DNA of 64,000 bases from Grammothele lineata (lineage: Eukaryota > Basidiomycota > Agaricomycetes > Polyporales > Polyporaceae), in assembly GCA_002150815.3 (NCBI GenBank), contig NDFF03000001.1, positions 992,001-1,056,000 of the forward strand, written 5' to 3'. Shown here piece after piece: positions 13,383 through 24,383 of this stretch (position 1 is its first letter; every line of letters begins with the position of its first letter). The translations under genes and the position numbers were made by a program. The notes below the pieces were generated by a model, which worked only from the letters and a program-made list of their open reading frames with translations, did not search any database and was not told the DNA's origin.

Positions 13383-14474
13383 TCAGGTCATGCCTAATTC
13401 TTGCACTACAGTCTTGCACCACGCCTTACGCCCAGTCTCCGGGTCCATACCTCCCATCGGCGTGTCTTCGTCATCTCCGGGAAACAAGTAACCAACCCTC
13501 CTATACATCTTTTCCGCACTCTTGCTCGACACGTTCAAGCACACCTCGTCCTTGATCCCCGAAACAGGCGACCCTTCAGGCATCCCTTCGACACCATACG
13601 GCCTTGCCCCAAGGTAATAGCGCGTCACCGCGCGCACCATTCCTTCCGCGATGCCCTTGCGCCGGTGCGCCGGCTCGACGTACACGTTGCGGACGGCGAT
13701 CGTCCGCGGTGTCGCGCGGCCGACGAGGATGAATCCGACGGGCGCGCCATCGACTCGTCCGATGAACAGGAGGCCAGCACCGATGGGCTCACGGAGGGCC
13801 TCGCGTTCCTTCTCGACTGTGTTGGGCGTCGTCCAGTGCCATGCTTCCGCTTGAAAAGCCACGCGCAGACGGGCGAGGTCGTCGAGGTCCGTTACGGTCG
13901 CAAGTCCAATAGTGTGACAGACAGAGGAAGTAAGCGGTAATGGGGTGAGGGACGCGCGAGTCGCATAGCTGATGTAAGAGGGGAACTCAGCAGGCTTGAA
14001 GGGTGCAGGGACCCCCTGTGCCTGCAGGAGCGACGACCAGGCATTGGTGAATCCAGTGACAAATTCCTCCGGGCCTATGATCTTGTGAAGCGACGAGTTT
14101 GGAAAGCATGGAAGGGCTATTCTCGCTAGGCGAGTCACTGCAGCTTCAACCACTTCGGGAGAGGACGTGACAGAGTTTGCAGAGGATGTCACCGCAACGA
14201 GCCAGTTGCCCCCGTCGAGACCCTTGGTAAGGGTGATCCTATCGAGCGATTGAGCTCTCGACTCTTGGGAAATGTCCACAAGAGCAGCCACTTACAAGAG
14301 CTCATCTCCACGGTAAACAGCCAGGAAATGGGTTGTTGGGGGTACTTTTTGGGGCTGTCCCTTGAGGTCGTACAGGGCGCCGAGACAAAAATTCACGAGA
14401 CTGTCGTCAAATCGCCTAATAGCTTCCAGGAAGGAGTCGACATCGTCGTAGCGTACTACGCGTATATCTGCCAT
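13383..14474 (-). CDS. GNAT-family acetyltransferase, copy A
   Basis: Probable acetyl-CoA-dependent N-acetyltransferase; substrate unknown. Two exons (14296-14474 and 13383-14238) give 344 residues. The N-terminal third (MADIRVVRYDDVDSFLEAIR, HFLAVYRGDELL) is a conserved region found also in copy B. The C-terminal GNAT fold carries VGFILVGRATPRTIAVRNVY and the acetyl-CoA pyrophosphate loop AHRRKGIAEGMVRAVTRYY. The intron boundary (CTCTT|GT...GATAG|G) was fixed by comparison with copy B, where the same codon is interrupted: the joins read DELL-ITLTK here and DELL-LCLTK there. A minus-strand TATAAAA lies about 50 bases upstream of the ATG. It is head to head with copy B. No signal peptide, so probably intracellular. 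Confidence 0.83.
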
Positions 14475-14978
14475 AGTGCCACGTAGGGGCGAATGGGGCG
14501 CGAACCTCTCATTCACAGGGTTTTATAGAGTCGGTCCCGTAAGGCCGTGCTCTACTGCGGGCTGTCAGATAGATGGCCTTGATCATGAAGTACGATGACT
14601 CGATTGTCGATCACGAGGTTGCTTCTGATCTTCAACTCCAGCCCTTCAATGTATTCGAGCCTTCTGTAGTTTGGTGGTAGGCCTCTCCCTCTTGTGAGTT
14701 CGCATATGCTGACCTTACGGATCGCCAGATTCAGAGGCGACATTTTCTGATATGGATTCATCCGAATTCGTCGTGAGGCTGTCAAGACGAACATTGGTTA
14801 TTTAAATATAACGTTGTCCGTCCCGGGACCTCGCCACGTTGGTCGTGCTTGAAAGAAAGCGCCATAGACGAGTCATAATGAGTTCTACTCCCTTGACTCG
14901 TTGAGCCCCTGGGCTTTCCTCCTGCCCTCTTCAAAACCGCCTACGAGCGAGAAAGAGCTCATGCACCTTGCCGGCAAT
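14475..14978. other. centre of the inverted duplication: divergent GNAT promoters
   Basis: About 500 bases between the two GNAT start codons, AT-richer than the flanks (for example ATTTAAATATAAC near 14,800). It must hold both promoters. I see no long palindrome at the DNA level, so any original symmetry has decayed. Confidence 0.5.
14521..14527 (-). promoter_or_regulatory. putative TATA box of GNAT copy A
   Basis: TATAAAA on the minus strand, about 47 bases upstream of the ATG at 14474. The position is close for a start codon but acceptable for a short leader. Confidence 0.5.
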
Positions 14979-16163
14979 ATGGCGGACGACCTGCGTGTGG
15001 TGCGCTTCGAGGACCCTCAAGCATTCCTATTGGCTACCAAGGACTTCGATGACAGCTTCATGAACTTTTGCATCGGGTCCCTCCTCGACCATTTAAATAA
15101 AGCCAGCACCGACAGCGAAGAACCTGACAATGGCAATGTCTATCTCTTTGGCGTATATCGAAAGGATGAGCTTCTGTACGTCCTATATTGTGACTACAAA
15201 CCGGGGTTCCTAGACACTAACGTTCAGGCTGAAACCTCGTCGTCCCATAGACTCTGCCTCACAAAGAATCAGCATGACTTTGCATGGATGATGTCCATCC
15301 CCTGTGCCGCCGACGCTTCGATGGCTGCTCCAGGTGTCCTCACCCGCGCCGCCGAGCTCCTCGCCCGCGCAGCGCTCGCTGCGCTCCCGGACCCAGCCGC
15401 ACTCGACACCGTCATCGGCCCCGGGCCCGCCGTGAACGCCTTCATCGACGCATGGTCCGCCCTCCTCCTCGACCGTGGCATCCGCATTCGCACCACCGGC
15501 GCGAACTTCGACTCCCGCGTGAGCTACGCCACGCTCCGCTCCCTCCCTGCTCCCCCGCCGCCCGGAACGCAGACGTACACGACCGCCCTGGCGCGTGGGG
15601 AGGCGGACACGGATGCGCTCGTCCCGCTCTACATCGCCTTCCGGTATGACTCGCCCTGGAAACACACGACCACGCCCGACGCCGCGCGCGCGTTCCTCGC
15701 GCCCGCCGTCGCTGCGGGGCTCGCGTGGGTCTGCCGCATCCGCGTCGAGGGCGGCGGAGGAGAGGGAGAAGGAGAGGGCAAGCTCGCGGGCTACGTCGCC
15801 CTCGGGCGCGTCACCCCGCGGACGATCGCGATCCGGAACGTGTACGTTGCCCCCGCGCACCGGCGGAAAGGCGTCGCGGAGGCGATGGTGCGCGCCGTGA
15901 CGCGGTACTACCTAGGTGCGAGCCGAGAGGGCGTGTGCGCGCCGGAGGGACCGCCGAAGGTGGGGGTCAAGCGGGAGGTGAATTTGAACGTGGCGGCGGA
16001 GACGGCGGTGGAGAGGGTGTATCGGCGGGCGGGTTTCTTGTTTCCTGAGAAGGACGGAGACGAGGTGAAAGGCGGGGTGGACCCCGTTACTGGCCGAAAG
16101 GCATGGTACCCGTCTATCTGGCGTGAGGTTAAATTGGAACCTAATTCTGTAGGTGAGGTATGA
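14979..16163 (+). CDS. GNAT-family acetyltransferase, copy B
   Basis: Paralogue of the divergent gene at 13383-14474. Two exons (14979-15175, 15251-16163) give 369 residues. The start MADDLRVVRFEDPQAFLLAT aligns with copy A; an upstream in-frame ATG at 14961 is possible. The GNAT core contains LAGYVALGRVTPRTIAIRNVY and AHRRKGVAEAMVRAVTRYYLG, nearly identical to copy A over the acetyl-CoA loop, whereas the middle is much more diverged and Ala/Pro-rich. A Gly/Glu-rich insertion (GGGGEGEGEG) sits just before the beta strand leading to the loop. The intron can be read through in frame (no stop), so intron retention would also give a protein; I prefer splicing because copy A needs it. Substrate unknown. 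Confidence 0.82.
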   Translation: MADDLRVVRFEDPQAFLLATKDFDDSFMNFCIGSLLDHLNKASTDSEEPDNGNVYLFGVYRKDELLYVLYCDYKPGFLDTNVQAETSSSHRLCLTKNQHDFAWMMSIPCAADASMAAPGVLTRAAELLARAALAALPDPAALDTVIGPGPAVNAFIDAWSALLLDRGIRIRTTGANFDSRVSYATLRSLPAPPPPGTQTYTTALARGEADTDALVPLYIAFRYDSPWKHTTTPDAARAFLAPAVAAGLAWVCRIRVEGGGGEGEGEGKLAGYVALGRVTPRTIAIRNVYVAPAHRRKGVAEAMVRAVTRYYLGASREGVCAPEGPPKVGVKREVNLNVAAETAVERVYRRAGFLFPEKDGDEVKGGVDPVTGRKAWYPSIWREVKLEPNSVGEV

Positions 16164-16799
16164 GTAGCAACCGGTATATGTTCTTGTGTATGCAGTTGTA
16201 TTCTCGCGGTACAGACGTTTGAGATATTTATCGGTCGCTCTGTCCAGATCCCAGATCCACTCTAACGGAGTGAACCGATCGCCGTTGGCTTCTCATGTAT
16301 CGAAAATGACTGAAATACACAGGCGGAATGGAGAGCATAGCAGGTAGATAATACATAGCAGTGGGTCAGAATACAATAGGAGTCCGAGATGATCGCACAC
16401 AGACACTCTATATGCGTTAACGAAGACGACACATCGACACAACCCTCTACCAGCGTCCGTGGAAATGTATATAGTACACCATCATAGGTAGAAGGAACGT
16501 GTAAGTCGTAGGGGTCGTAAGGTGCGTCTGGATGGGACCGCAGGAGGATAGGCTGTCTATGTGTATGTCGTTCAGCGACGTGCACTCGGAGTAGTCCACG
16601 TTTGCAACGATGGCGTGATAGAGGGAACGGGGCGGCTGCGCTGAAGTCGGCCCCTTCGGCTCCGTCCTTGCTTTGGCAAGGATCAACGGTGATCGGGGTG
16701 TGTGACTTAGCGCAAAAGCGCTTGAACGCCGTTTACGCATACGCCTCGAGCGCGGATGTGCGTGTGCACGGCTGATTGTTGAGATAGAAGGGAGTCGCA
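16164..16799. other. convergent intergenic region, GNAT-B / GH16-B
   Basis: About 640 bases holding the 3' ends of two convergent genes. The equivalent interval in the left arm contains RPS29; no RPS29 remnant is visible here. Confidence 0.5.
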
Positions 16800-18527
16800 T
16801 TATGACTGTTGGTAGATCTTGACGGACTTGACCTCCCAGTCTGAGTGAAACGTCGCCGACGTGAGCAAAAGCCCAAAACTGCAGCACACTACAAGGATAC
16901 TCACAAGCCTCGGCGAACGACGCGCCGTTATTGCGCACGAACGTCACGCAGTCCGACACGCCCGTGCGCGCCGCGCAGCTCTCATCTTGCCCGGGCACAC
17001 CCGACGCGGTCCACACGGCAGCGGCCCAGTCGCCACAGAGCGTGGTGTCGAAGACGGCGTTGTGGTTGAAGAAGAACGTCGAAGGCTTGCACGTCGAGGC
17101 CGGGAAGTTCGCGATGGGCGTCCCCCAGCCGGACCCGGGGTTGGGGGAGCCGTCGTCGACGTCGCTCGGGACCGAGCCGCGCGCGAAGAACCAGGTCGTG
17201 ATGCCGTCGTCGTCCCAGAGGGCTGTGGGAGGGATCGTCAGACGCCGTAATAGAGTGGGGTGGGGTGGGGAAAGAAGGATGACGTACTGGCGAAGACGCC
17301 ACCTCCGTTGCTGTTGAACGGCGCACCGAACGAGTTGGTAGCATCGGCACGCACGCCACAGCCAGCGTTTGCAGTCGTGGAGATGTCACAGTCCGTTGTG
17401 CCCACCAGGGTGGCAGAGATCCCGAGCGTCGACGGGTCCGAGGACGACATGGTGCATCCCGTGGTAGTGTGCAGCGTGACCTGGTTGTTGGTGTAGTTGT
17501 TCACGCCCTCAACCATGTCGATCTCACCCCCCGCGGGCCAGTTGGGCCCTAAGGATATGGCCGCCGGTAAGCGAACAGAAGCTTCCAAAATTCATGAACA
17601 CTCACCTGTGCTCCAGAAGGCGGGCCACGTCCCACATCCTGTGGGCATGTGCACGGCGTCGAGGATGATGAGCCCACCGCTATAAGTGTATTGAGTAGTG
17701 ATCCGTATGCTCTGACGATTGTCGGAGACTGTCGGCGTAGTTTCCATCCTCATGATAGCGTTCCCATCGCTGTTGATTTCGATGAGGTTGGCGGATTGCT
17801 GATACCGCCGTCAATATCAGAAGGCGCATCTCAATCAAGCAAATTATACTCACAGCAGTAGACTGATCGACGTATTGAACATTGCCGTGTGTAGTGTTGT
17901 CAACGTTGTTCGTGAATGTCCAGCCATCAAAGAAAGAACTTCCTTGCTGGGAGAGGGAACCGAAGAATGACGTTTGAGAAATCTACGCACGAGGGATTCG
18001 AAGGACGGCGCACTCACGTAGTTTTGTGCAATTTTCCAGGATGAAGTGGAAGATGCTGTCGAGGAACTTGATGTTGATGTGGACGAAGGATTGTTTCCGG
18101 GCGCTATAGTCGTAGACGGCGACACCGATGACGATGACGCGAACGTCGACGACGCAAGTGAAGATGATACCAATGTCGATGAGTCGGTCGCGGTGGACTG
18201 GGGTACTGAACTGGACCCACTGGATCCGTCATCATCCGTTCCGTTCGTACTCCCCGAGTTTCCAGTGAGGCTTGTTCCGGCATTGTTGACACAGTAGAGC
18301 TTGGACTGCGCCGACAGCACCTGCGGCTGCTGCTGCTGGCGCAGCCCAGCGTATGCGAGGCGCATGTCCTCAAAGAGCCCCGAGCTCCGCTTGACAACGT
18401 GTCGCCGAACATGATGCACTGCGCGCGAGAGAGACTCGGTGGAAGACCCCTGCGAGAACAGGCCGGCGTCGACGGGAGGGGCAGCGTTGGCGAGGAGGAA
18501 GAGGATGAGGGGGACGTGCACAATCAT
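16800..18527 (-). CDS. GH16 endo-1,3(4)-beta-glucanase, copy B
   Basis: Secreted GH16 glucanase, paralogue of copy A at 10415-12019. A signal peptide (MIVHVPLILFLLANAAPPVDAG) is followed by an Arg/Gln-rich stretch, the shared segment LYCVNNAGTSLTG and a long Ser/Thr-rich linker. The catalytic domain shows LDAVHMPTGCGTWPAFWS, then NWPAGGEIDMVEGVNNYTNN with the ExDxxE catalytic residues, Asn-glycosylation sites, TTWFFARGSVPSD, FDTTLCGDWAAAVW and a final YWEVKSVKIYQQS. The intron positions match copy A (after the linker, at SerThrAla|Gln, before the last short exon), with one extra intron just before the catalytic GPNWPAGG segment. The extra intron means either gain here or loss in copy A. Same predicted function as copy A; their division of labour cannot be told from sequence. 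Confidence 0.92.
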
Positions 18528-20181
18528 CGTGCAGGTGCGCGCACGATAGCCGAGGGAGGTGGGGGTGAAAGGGAGAAGGGCACAGCGGAAGCGGAGTGCT
18601 GCAGGTCGGAGGGTGAGATTTGGCCGAAGGCCCCAGTGCGCAGTCGTCTCGCGTGCGCGGCGCGCGAGAGGCGGAGAAGGTTGGAGATATGGCGAGATTG
18701 GCTAGTGCGGCGCAGGAGAAAAAGAAAAGAGGTAAGGAACACAAGAAGGGTGGGTATATGTAGTCGTACGCACGGGAAGAGATTCGCGAGCCCTCGCGCT
18801 GAGCCATGCTGCTCCGCTTGTCCCCCGCCTGAGAACGAGGCAGGCCGCAGAACGTCATGCTCTTGATCAGCCTGGCGTCACTCCTAAAGCGGTACCTCCC
18901 CGAGAGCGCCTCATCCGGCTTCTTCGGGTGGCATCGGGCCGGCTACCCACTGTCGTTCGTTCTGTGAGTCCACGACTTCAGCCACCCAGCAAGCAGTTTG
19001 CACGACCGTATCCTCTGGTATCGTGTATGTCCCTTAGTGTGATATCCCATCTATCCGGATATCCTTGTTCTCTCACCAGCACGCTTCTGAACCGCCACAT
19101 GGCCACACCTCCGACCCTTCGTCTCCGCTCAACGCCCTCATCCAAAAATACACCCGGGGTCTCCAGACCGCCACGCGCACCGATATGAACGCAAGCTCGC
19201 GACATATGTACTCCGCCATCCGCTCCGAGGACCCTGCTTCTCGCAGCCCGGACGCACGAGTCGGCGGGTGTGGACGGCGTCACGGAGCGCACGACGCCGC
19301 AGCGGCACTTTGACCTTCGCGCACTGGCAGATCTAGACAGCTCCCGCTGGTGCGCAGCGAGCTATGTACCACCGCCTACAGGATCGACCGCTCCTCCGAC
19401 GCCGTCCTGCAACTGTGGTCGAGTCTTCTGCCACCGCCTCCCGTTTTCACCCTCGCGCCCACCCTGAGGGTGGCAATGCAGAGCCGACTGTGATCTGCGC
19501 CGCTCGGGCGTGCACTTCACACCTCGCCTGATGCGTGCGCGGGGACGTATGTACGTACAGACATCCTCGCGCGCATAGCACCGAGCCCAATGTCGGACCG
19601 AGCGGTCATCAATATTCGCGGACGCACATGAAGCGCGCAAAACGGAGGGGCGTGTGGTGTGAGGGAATATTGCATTGCAGGGATATCTAGGGGGCATAGA
19701 GGCGGTACTACTACCGCAACATGGGGGGTGCTGAAATCAGGGATCATATATATGTACATCGCGCCAATTATACCTCGCTCTACAAATATACGCGAAAGGG
19801 GCAGAAGATGATGCTAGAATGCGAACGCGGCTCGACAATACTGGGGAGGGAGGTGCACACACAACAGGGGAGGAGTGGGCGGGCAGAGGGGAGCGAGGCG
19901 TACGGCGGACCAGTTGCAGGGGGTGATAGAGAGACAATAAAGATGCGATACAAGCGAAAGCTCGAACAAACAGTATGCACACGAACGAGATGACACACAG
20001 AGAGACGACAGAAGACAGAGGGAGCACGCTCCTCGCCAGACGAGTCCCTGACCAGTAGCATGCAGTGAGGGAAGAAGAACTGTCCTTGGCTGTCCATGCC
20101 CAACGCCCAGAACACGCTCAGCCCCCTTGACCGCAGGGCGACGGGCATCGCAGCGCACCCTACGCAGGCGGCGTCCGGCCC
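18528..20181. other. gene-poor region between GH16-B and VAC8
   Basis: 1.65 kb with no supported gene. It holds the GH16-B promoter at its left end (CT-rich on the minus strand near 18,560-18,740) and the VAC8 3' region at its right end. The several ORFs here are Arg/Ser-rich, lack family motifs and run on both strands across the same bases, so I treat them as chance. No tRNA was found. Confidence 0.5.
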
Positions 20182-22632
20182 CTAGTGACCGATCGAGCCC
20201 CCTGCGAGGGCGTCGCGCACGCTCCGGCGGAGCTCCTCGTGCGAGCGGCCGCTCACGCTCTCCTCGCGCTGCGAGTACGAGCCGGCCTGCATCTGCGCGA
20301 GCGCGCTCGGCGTCATGGCGCCTTCGCTGTCCGTAAAGTCCAGAATCCGCCGCGCGAGCATTTGGATCTCGCCCTGGCCGTTGCCGGTCTCGGTGTCCTG
20401 GTACGAGTGGGTGCCTGACCGGTGGGAATGAGGGGTGCCGGCGATGGAAGAGGTCGGTGTAGAGGTGCGAGTCTCGGCAAGGGCGCGGATGTTGGGAGTA
20501 AGCAGGGACGAATTGCGAATGTTGCTGATGAGTTGGGGGTCTGGGCGAGCACACTTCGTCAGAAGAGTATACCGGGAAGGTCGTAAGATGACATACCGCC
20601 AGACTCTAGCAGCTGCACGATGGTCCAGACGGCGATGTGTTGGAAAGTCGCATCCGCGCTGGTAAGGAAACGGTACAGGTATGTATGCATACCGCCATCA
20701 GGCTTATCCCAGACGTCGTTAAACGCCGAGTAATCGTCAGTGGTCGTGCGCCCATCTGGCAAGAATCTTCAGCAAGATGCGCCGTTAAACATGTTTGATC
20801 GAACATACCCTTCGAAGAAAGGTTGCCCAAAGCAGCAGCACTATTGCCCTGCACCTCGGAACTAGGCGAGTTCGTCAAGGGGATCAGCACTTCGCAGATA
20901 CCCATCTCCAGCAATTGTCCCTTTAGCTCGTCTGTACACCCAGTTATTCCTGACACATACACCACGTAGGGCCAAGACTTACCACTGAGAGCCAACACAG
21001 CGATACACGCCGTCATCTCGCTCTGCACGTTCATGGGCACCTCAAGCACCAACTCCTTAATGCTCTGTACCGCACCCGCCTTGACAATCGCCTGCTTGTT
21101 CTTTTCCGAGCTAGCCGCGAGATTGCGCAGGGTCGAGATAGCGTGACACTGAACCTCCTCGTTGTCTTTGAATGAAAGCAGGTTGATGAGAGGCTGCAAG
21201 AAACCGGACTCGATAATGGGCGACTCGTTCTGGGGGTGAATCGAGACATTGCGGACGCAGGCGGCAGCAGAGAGGATGAGCGGGAGATAAGTGGACTGGA
21301 GCAGGCGGAGGAGCGAGGTCAGACCGTCGGCCTTGACAATCTCAAGCTGGTACTTCTCTGAGCAGACGACACAAAATTAGACCACCAATGCAACGAACGG
21401 GAATTTCACGCACCGTCGCTTGCCAGGTTCCGGAGCGCTAAAGCTGCCTGGCATTGAACCTTGAGGCTAGAGCTATCCATGAGTTGCACGAGGCTCGAGA
21501 CCAACTTCGGCTCTGACTGCGCGAGCTTCTTCCGATTGTGCGCTGGATTTCATTCATGAGTCGAGACGTCGCGGAGTTATAGGTGTTGAAATTACCATCT
21601 ACAGCAATGTTACTGAGCGCAGTAGTGCAGTAGTACTGGACATCAGTATCCTGAGAATTCAACAGGCTGACGAGGACCGGAATGGCACCCGCATTAACGA
21701 GCTGTTGCCTGTTCTCGTCTGCGCATATGTGGCGTTAATGTGATCCAGCGTGCAAACCGACGTTTAACACACCAGAGTGGGTCATGTTCAGCAGGGCACC
21801 GGTTGCATTACGCTGCACCCGCATGTCCTTCGAGCGTGCCAACCGAGTGAGGGGTACAAGAGCACCAGACTTTGCAATCTTGGTCTTGTTGTCGTCTAAG
21901 ACGTATGGAAGGCGGCGTAAGCGACGGAACATGCGAGAGGCAGGCTCCACAACTGACCATGCGTAGCCAAGTTTGTGACACATCCTACGGCATTGCACTG
22001 CACCTCCACGTTGGGACTGAGCATTTGCCGAATTAGCGGCTCGAGGCCACCGAGCTTCACGATGAGCAGCTTGTTGTCGGCTGGCGTGTGCCGGCAGCGT
22101 CAGCGCGGGCACGGGGAACACGCCGGAAAGGCACGCACTGTTCACCGCGAGATTCCCCAAAGCCGCACTTGCAGCCCGCTGCACTTCGGTGTCATGGCTG
22201 CTGAGGAGGAAGAGGATGGGGTCGAGCGTGTCGCGGCCGACGGGGCGGACCTCCTTCTCGGTGATTTCGGCGAATGCAAGCGCTGCGCTGCGTTGAAGGT
22301 CGACATTGTCGGAGAACGAGAGTGTAGTCAGCGCGGCGAGGGGTGAATCCCGGAAGAAGTCGGTCGTAGTACGGTCTAAACGGCGCGGCGACAAAAATTC
22401 GAGGTGAGACGATTATTGAAGGCGGTGGCGACCCACGGAGGTGCGACAGACACATGACACTTACTCTCGAGGTACTGCAGCAGATCAGCAACTGCCTCCC
22501 GCTCGTTCTCCAACAACAACGGCTCGTAGGTTGACCTCCGCGAGCGGACTGGAGCATGACATCAGGTGGAGACATGAGAAAGAGAGCAGAAAGCGCACAG
22601 CAAGACTCGCAACAACTGGAGACGACACCCAT
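20182..22632 (-). CDS. VAC8: Vac8 armadillo-repeat vacuolar membrane protein
   Basis: Armadillo-repeat scaffold of the vacuolar membrane, needed in yeast for vacuole inheritance, nucleus-vacuole junctions and Atg13 recruitment. After splicing a short first exon the N-terminus reads [20 protein letters not shown]: Gly2 is a myristoylation site and Cys7, Cys8 and Cys11 are candidate palmitoylation sites, as in yeast Vac8. Then come [20 protein letters not shown] and about eleven ARM repeats (for example [60 protein letters not shown]). The Ser/Thr-rich C-terminus ([19 protein letters not shown]) ends SIGH. The gene has around ten introns, several of them separating ARM repeats. The N-terminal splice (TGCT|GTGCGC..CTCCAG|TC) is inferred because it restores the lipidation motif. 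It is head to head with an acyl-protein thioesterase. Confidence 0.93.
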
Positions 22633-23194
22633 GATAGCAACCGGTGGTGGCGAGGACGAACGGAGAGGGACTGCCGAAGGAAGGCGGGGGAGTGTTGTAC
22701 AAGATGGAGAACAGGCACTCGAATGCAAACGACAACTGCAGCAACGCCGGGTGCATGTTTGGCCCTGTTGTGGCGCATCCCACATGGGGACATCCGTCGC
22801 CTCCGGATCCGCGTGTCCCGCGTGTCCCGGTTTGGTTGGAGTCGTGATCGGCGCTGGACGACTGCGACTGAGAGTGCTTGGCCCCCGTCGCTGTCCCCAA
22901 CGGCGTCGTGCCTGTACACGCAGTCGTCCGCGACGTCATGTACCCGACGTTAGGCGTTGCCACCGCGAGAGTTTCCATCCGACTGGCGCATGCGCGGAAC
23001 TCTCTCTCCGTCGGAGGTGATGCACTCTATCACTGCTCTAAGTCTACCGCGCTCGACTGCGGCATCCACGGGCGATGCATTCGAACGTCCATGGCGATGA
23101 GACCCTTACTGCGCACCACTTATGCTCGCCTATTCTCTGTGGACAAGGGTTATAAGTACCCTGCGCAGGGGCTCGAGGCTCAAGATACAGCCGA
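22633..23194. other. divergent intergenic region, VAC8 / APT1
   Basis: 562 bases between two divergent start codons, holding both promoters. A TATA-like element lies at 23151-23156 on the APT1 side. ORFs here are shadows without family features. Confidence 0.5.
23151..23156 (+). promoter_or_regulatory. putative TATA box of APT1
   Basis: TATAAG, 44 bases upstream of the ATG at 23195. This implies a very short leader if it is used. Confidence 0.4.
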
Positions 23195-24066
23195 ATGGCT
23201 ACACTGCCGGTGAGCCCAACCCGCGTCGAGCCCACCGTCGTCGCCCCGAAGAGCACGCATACGGCTACCGTTTTCTTCGTCCATGTGAGTGCGCACGATT
23301 TGGTACAGGTCTCCACACCCTACTCACACAACCTGCAGGGCTTGGGCCAAAACAATGAGGATTGGGTACCTGTCCTTCGCAAAGTCATGGACCGACATCC
23401 AGGTGTCAAATGGATTTTACCTCAGGCGTAAGTAGCTGAGCGTCTACAACTGAGCAGTTTTCTCACTCCCGAGTTGTTCCTCTCAGGACCTACATGCCCG
23501 TGACGTACAGCCAGGGACGGGTGCGCCCTAGCTGGTTCGATATTGCACATCTCCCACCATGCAACCACTACGACGAAGCTGGCGCATCTGCCTCTATCGC
23601 ATACCTTGAGGATTTGATCCTCAGGGAGGTCCGTCAAGGCGCAGTTCCAGAGTCAAAGATTGTTCTGGTGGGCTTCAGTCAAGGCGCGTCGCTGTCGCTC
23701 ATGACAGCTTTGACTACCCTTCACGAACTAGGAGGTGTCGCCAGTTTGTCGGGTTGGCTACCCCAGGAGTGCAGACAGGTAAGGTCTTCTGCTTGGTAGT
23801 TAGGCTCTCGCACCGATCTGACCCCTCGCTAGATTATGAAACAGATCGAACCGAGTCTCCCTGTGTTCTGGGCGCATGGGACTGCCGATACCGAAGTACC
23901 AGCGTCGTACGGGGAAGAAGCAATCAGCTTCCTGAACAGCTATCTCAAGATTCCCGCGGACAAAATTATCTTCAAGACGTACGAGGGACTGGAGCACTCC
24001 GTCAACGACGCGGTGTTGGAAGATCTAGCAGATTGGCTGACGAGCGTTACATGCCAGGGTGGTTGA
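23195..24066 (+). CDS. APT1: acyl-protein thioesterase 1 (alpha/beta hydrolase)
   Basis: Serine hydrolase that removes palmitoyl (thioester-linked) groups from proteins; usually cytosolic. Four exons (23195-23284, 23339-23427, 23487-23778, 23833-24066) give 234 residues, the normal length. Motifs: TATVFFVHGLGQNNEDW (oxyanion region), WFDIAHLPP, the nucleophile elbow VLVGFSQGASLSL (Ser), then the acid in AHGTADTEVPASYG (Asp) and the histidine in YEGLEHSVND. The catalytic triad is complete. The ATG at 23195 gives MATLPVSPTRVEPTVVAPKS, a slightly extended N-terminus. It shares its upstream region with VAC8, whose product carries a predicted S-acylation cluster. Whether Vac8 is a substrate is only a hypothesis. 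Confidence 0.95.
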
Positions 24067-24383
24067 TTTTAGTTATCGAACACTAATCACTTTACGTACC
24101 ATTTAGTTTGTATCCTATCCTAGCTTCTCTTTGTGTAGGGCTTCTGCGTGGATTATACCAGTTCTAGCTAACCAGCAGTCGAGTCGATTTGAGAAGCACA
24201 TACAAGAACATGAGGTACCAGAATTTCCCGCAAGATCTGCCGACACCGCCACGAGACGATGTCAGATCTCGGGAGCGTATCTCCGCGCCGTCCTTGCGCT
24301 TGTGCCTCGGTCTTTCTCTTGATTACCCTCTGCGTCTTCCTTTCGCCCGTACCGCCGTTACTGCGCATAGCATCCATATCTGG
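24067..24383. other. intergenic region, APT1 3' end and CCA1 promoter
   Basis: About 320 bases. An open frame continuous with the CCA1 presequence extends upstream to about 24,189, but its extra residues look like leader rather than protein. No distinct motif seen. Confidence 0.4.

Noticed and set aside
18370..18866. Opposed ORFs upstream of GH16-B
   Set aside because: Both strands are open because of GC bias; compositions are Arg/Ser/Pro-rich and the region is the GH16-B leader and promoter.
18900..20100. Search for tRNA or 5S genes in the largest left-side spacer
   Set aside because: No A-box/B-box pair or cloverleaf could be assembled by eye; a covariance-model scan would be decisive.
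22441..23020. Several ORFs on both strands between VAC8 and APT1
   Set aside because: They cross the VAC8 first exon and intron in other frames and show no family features.
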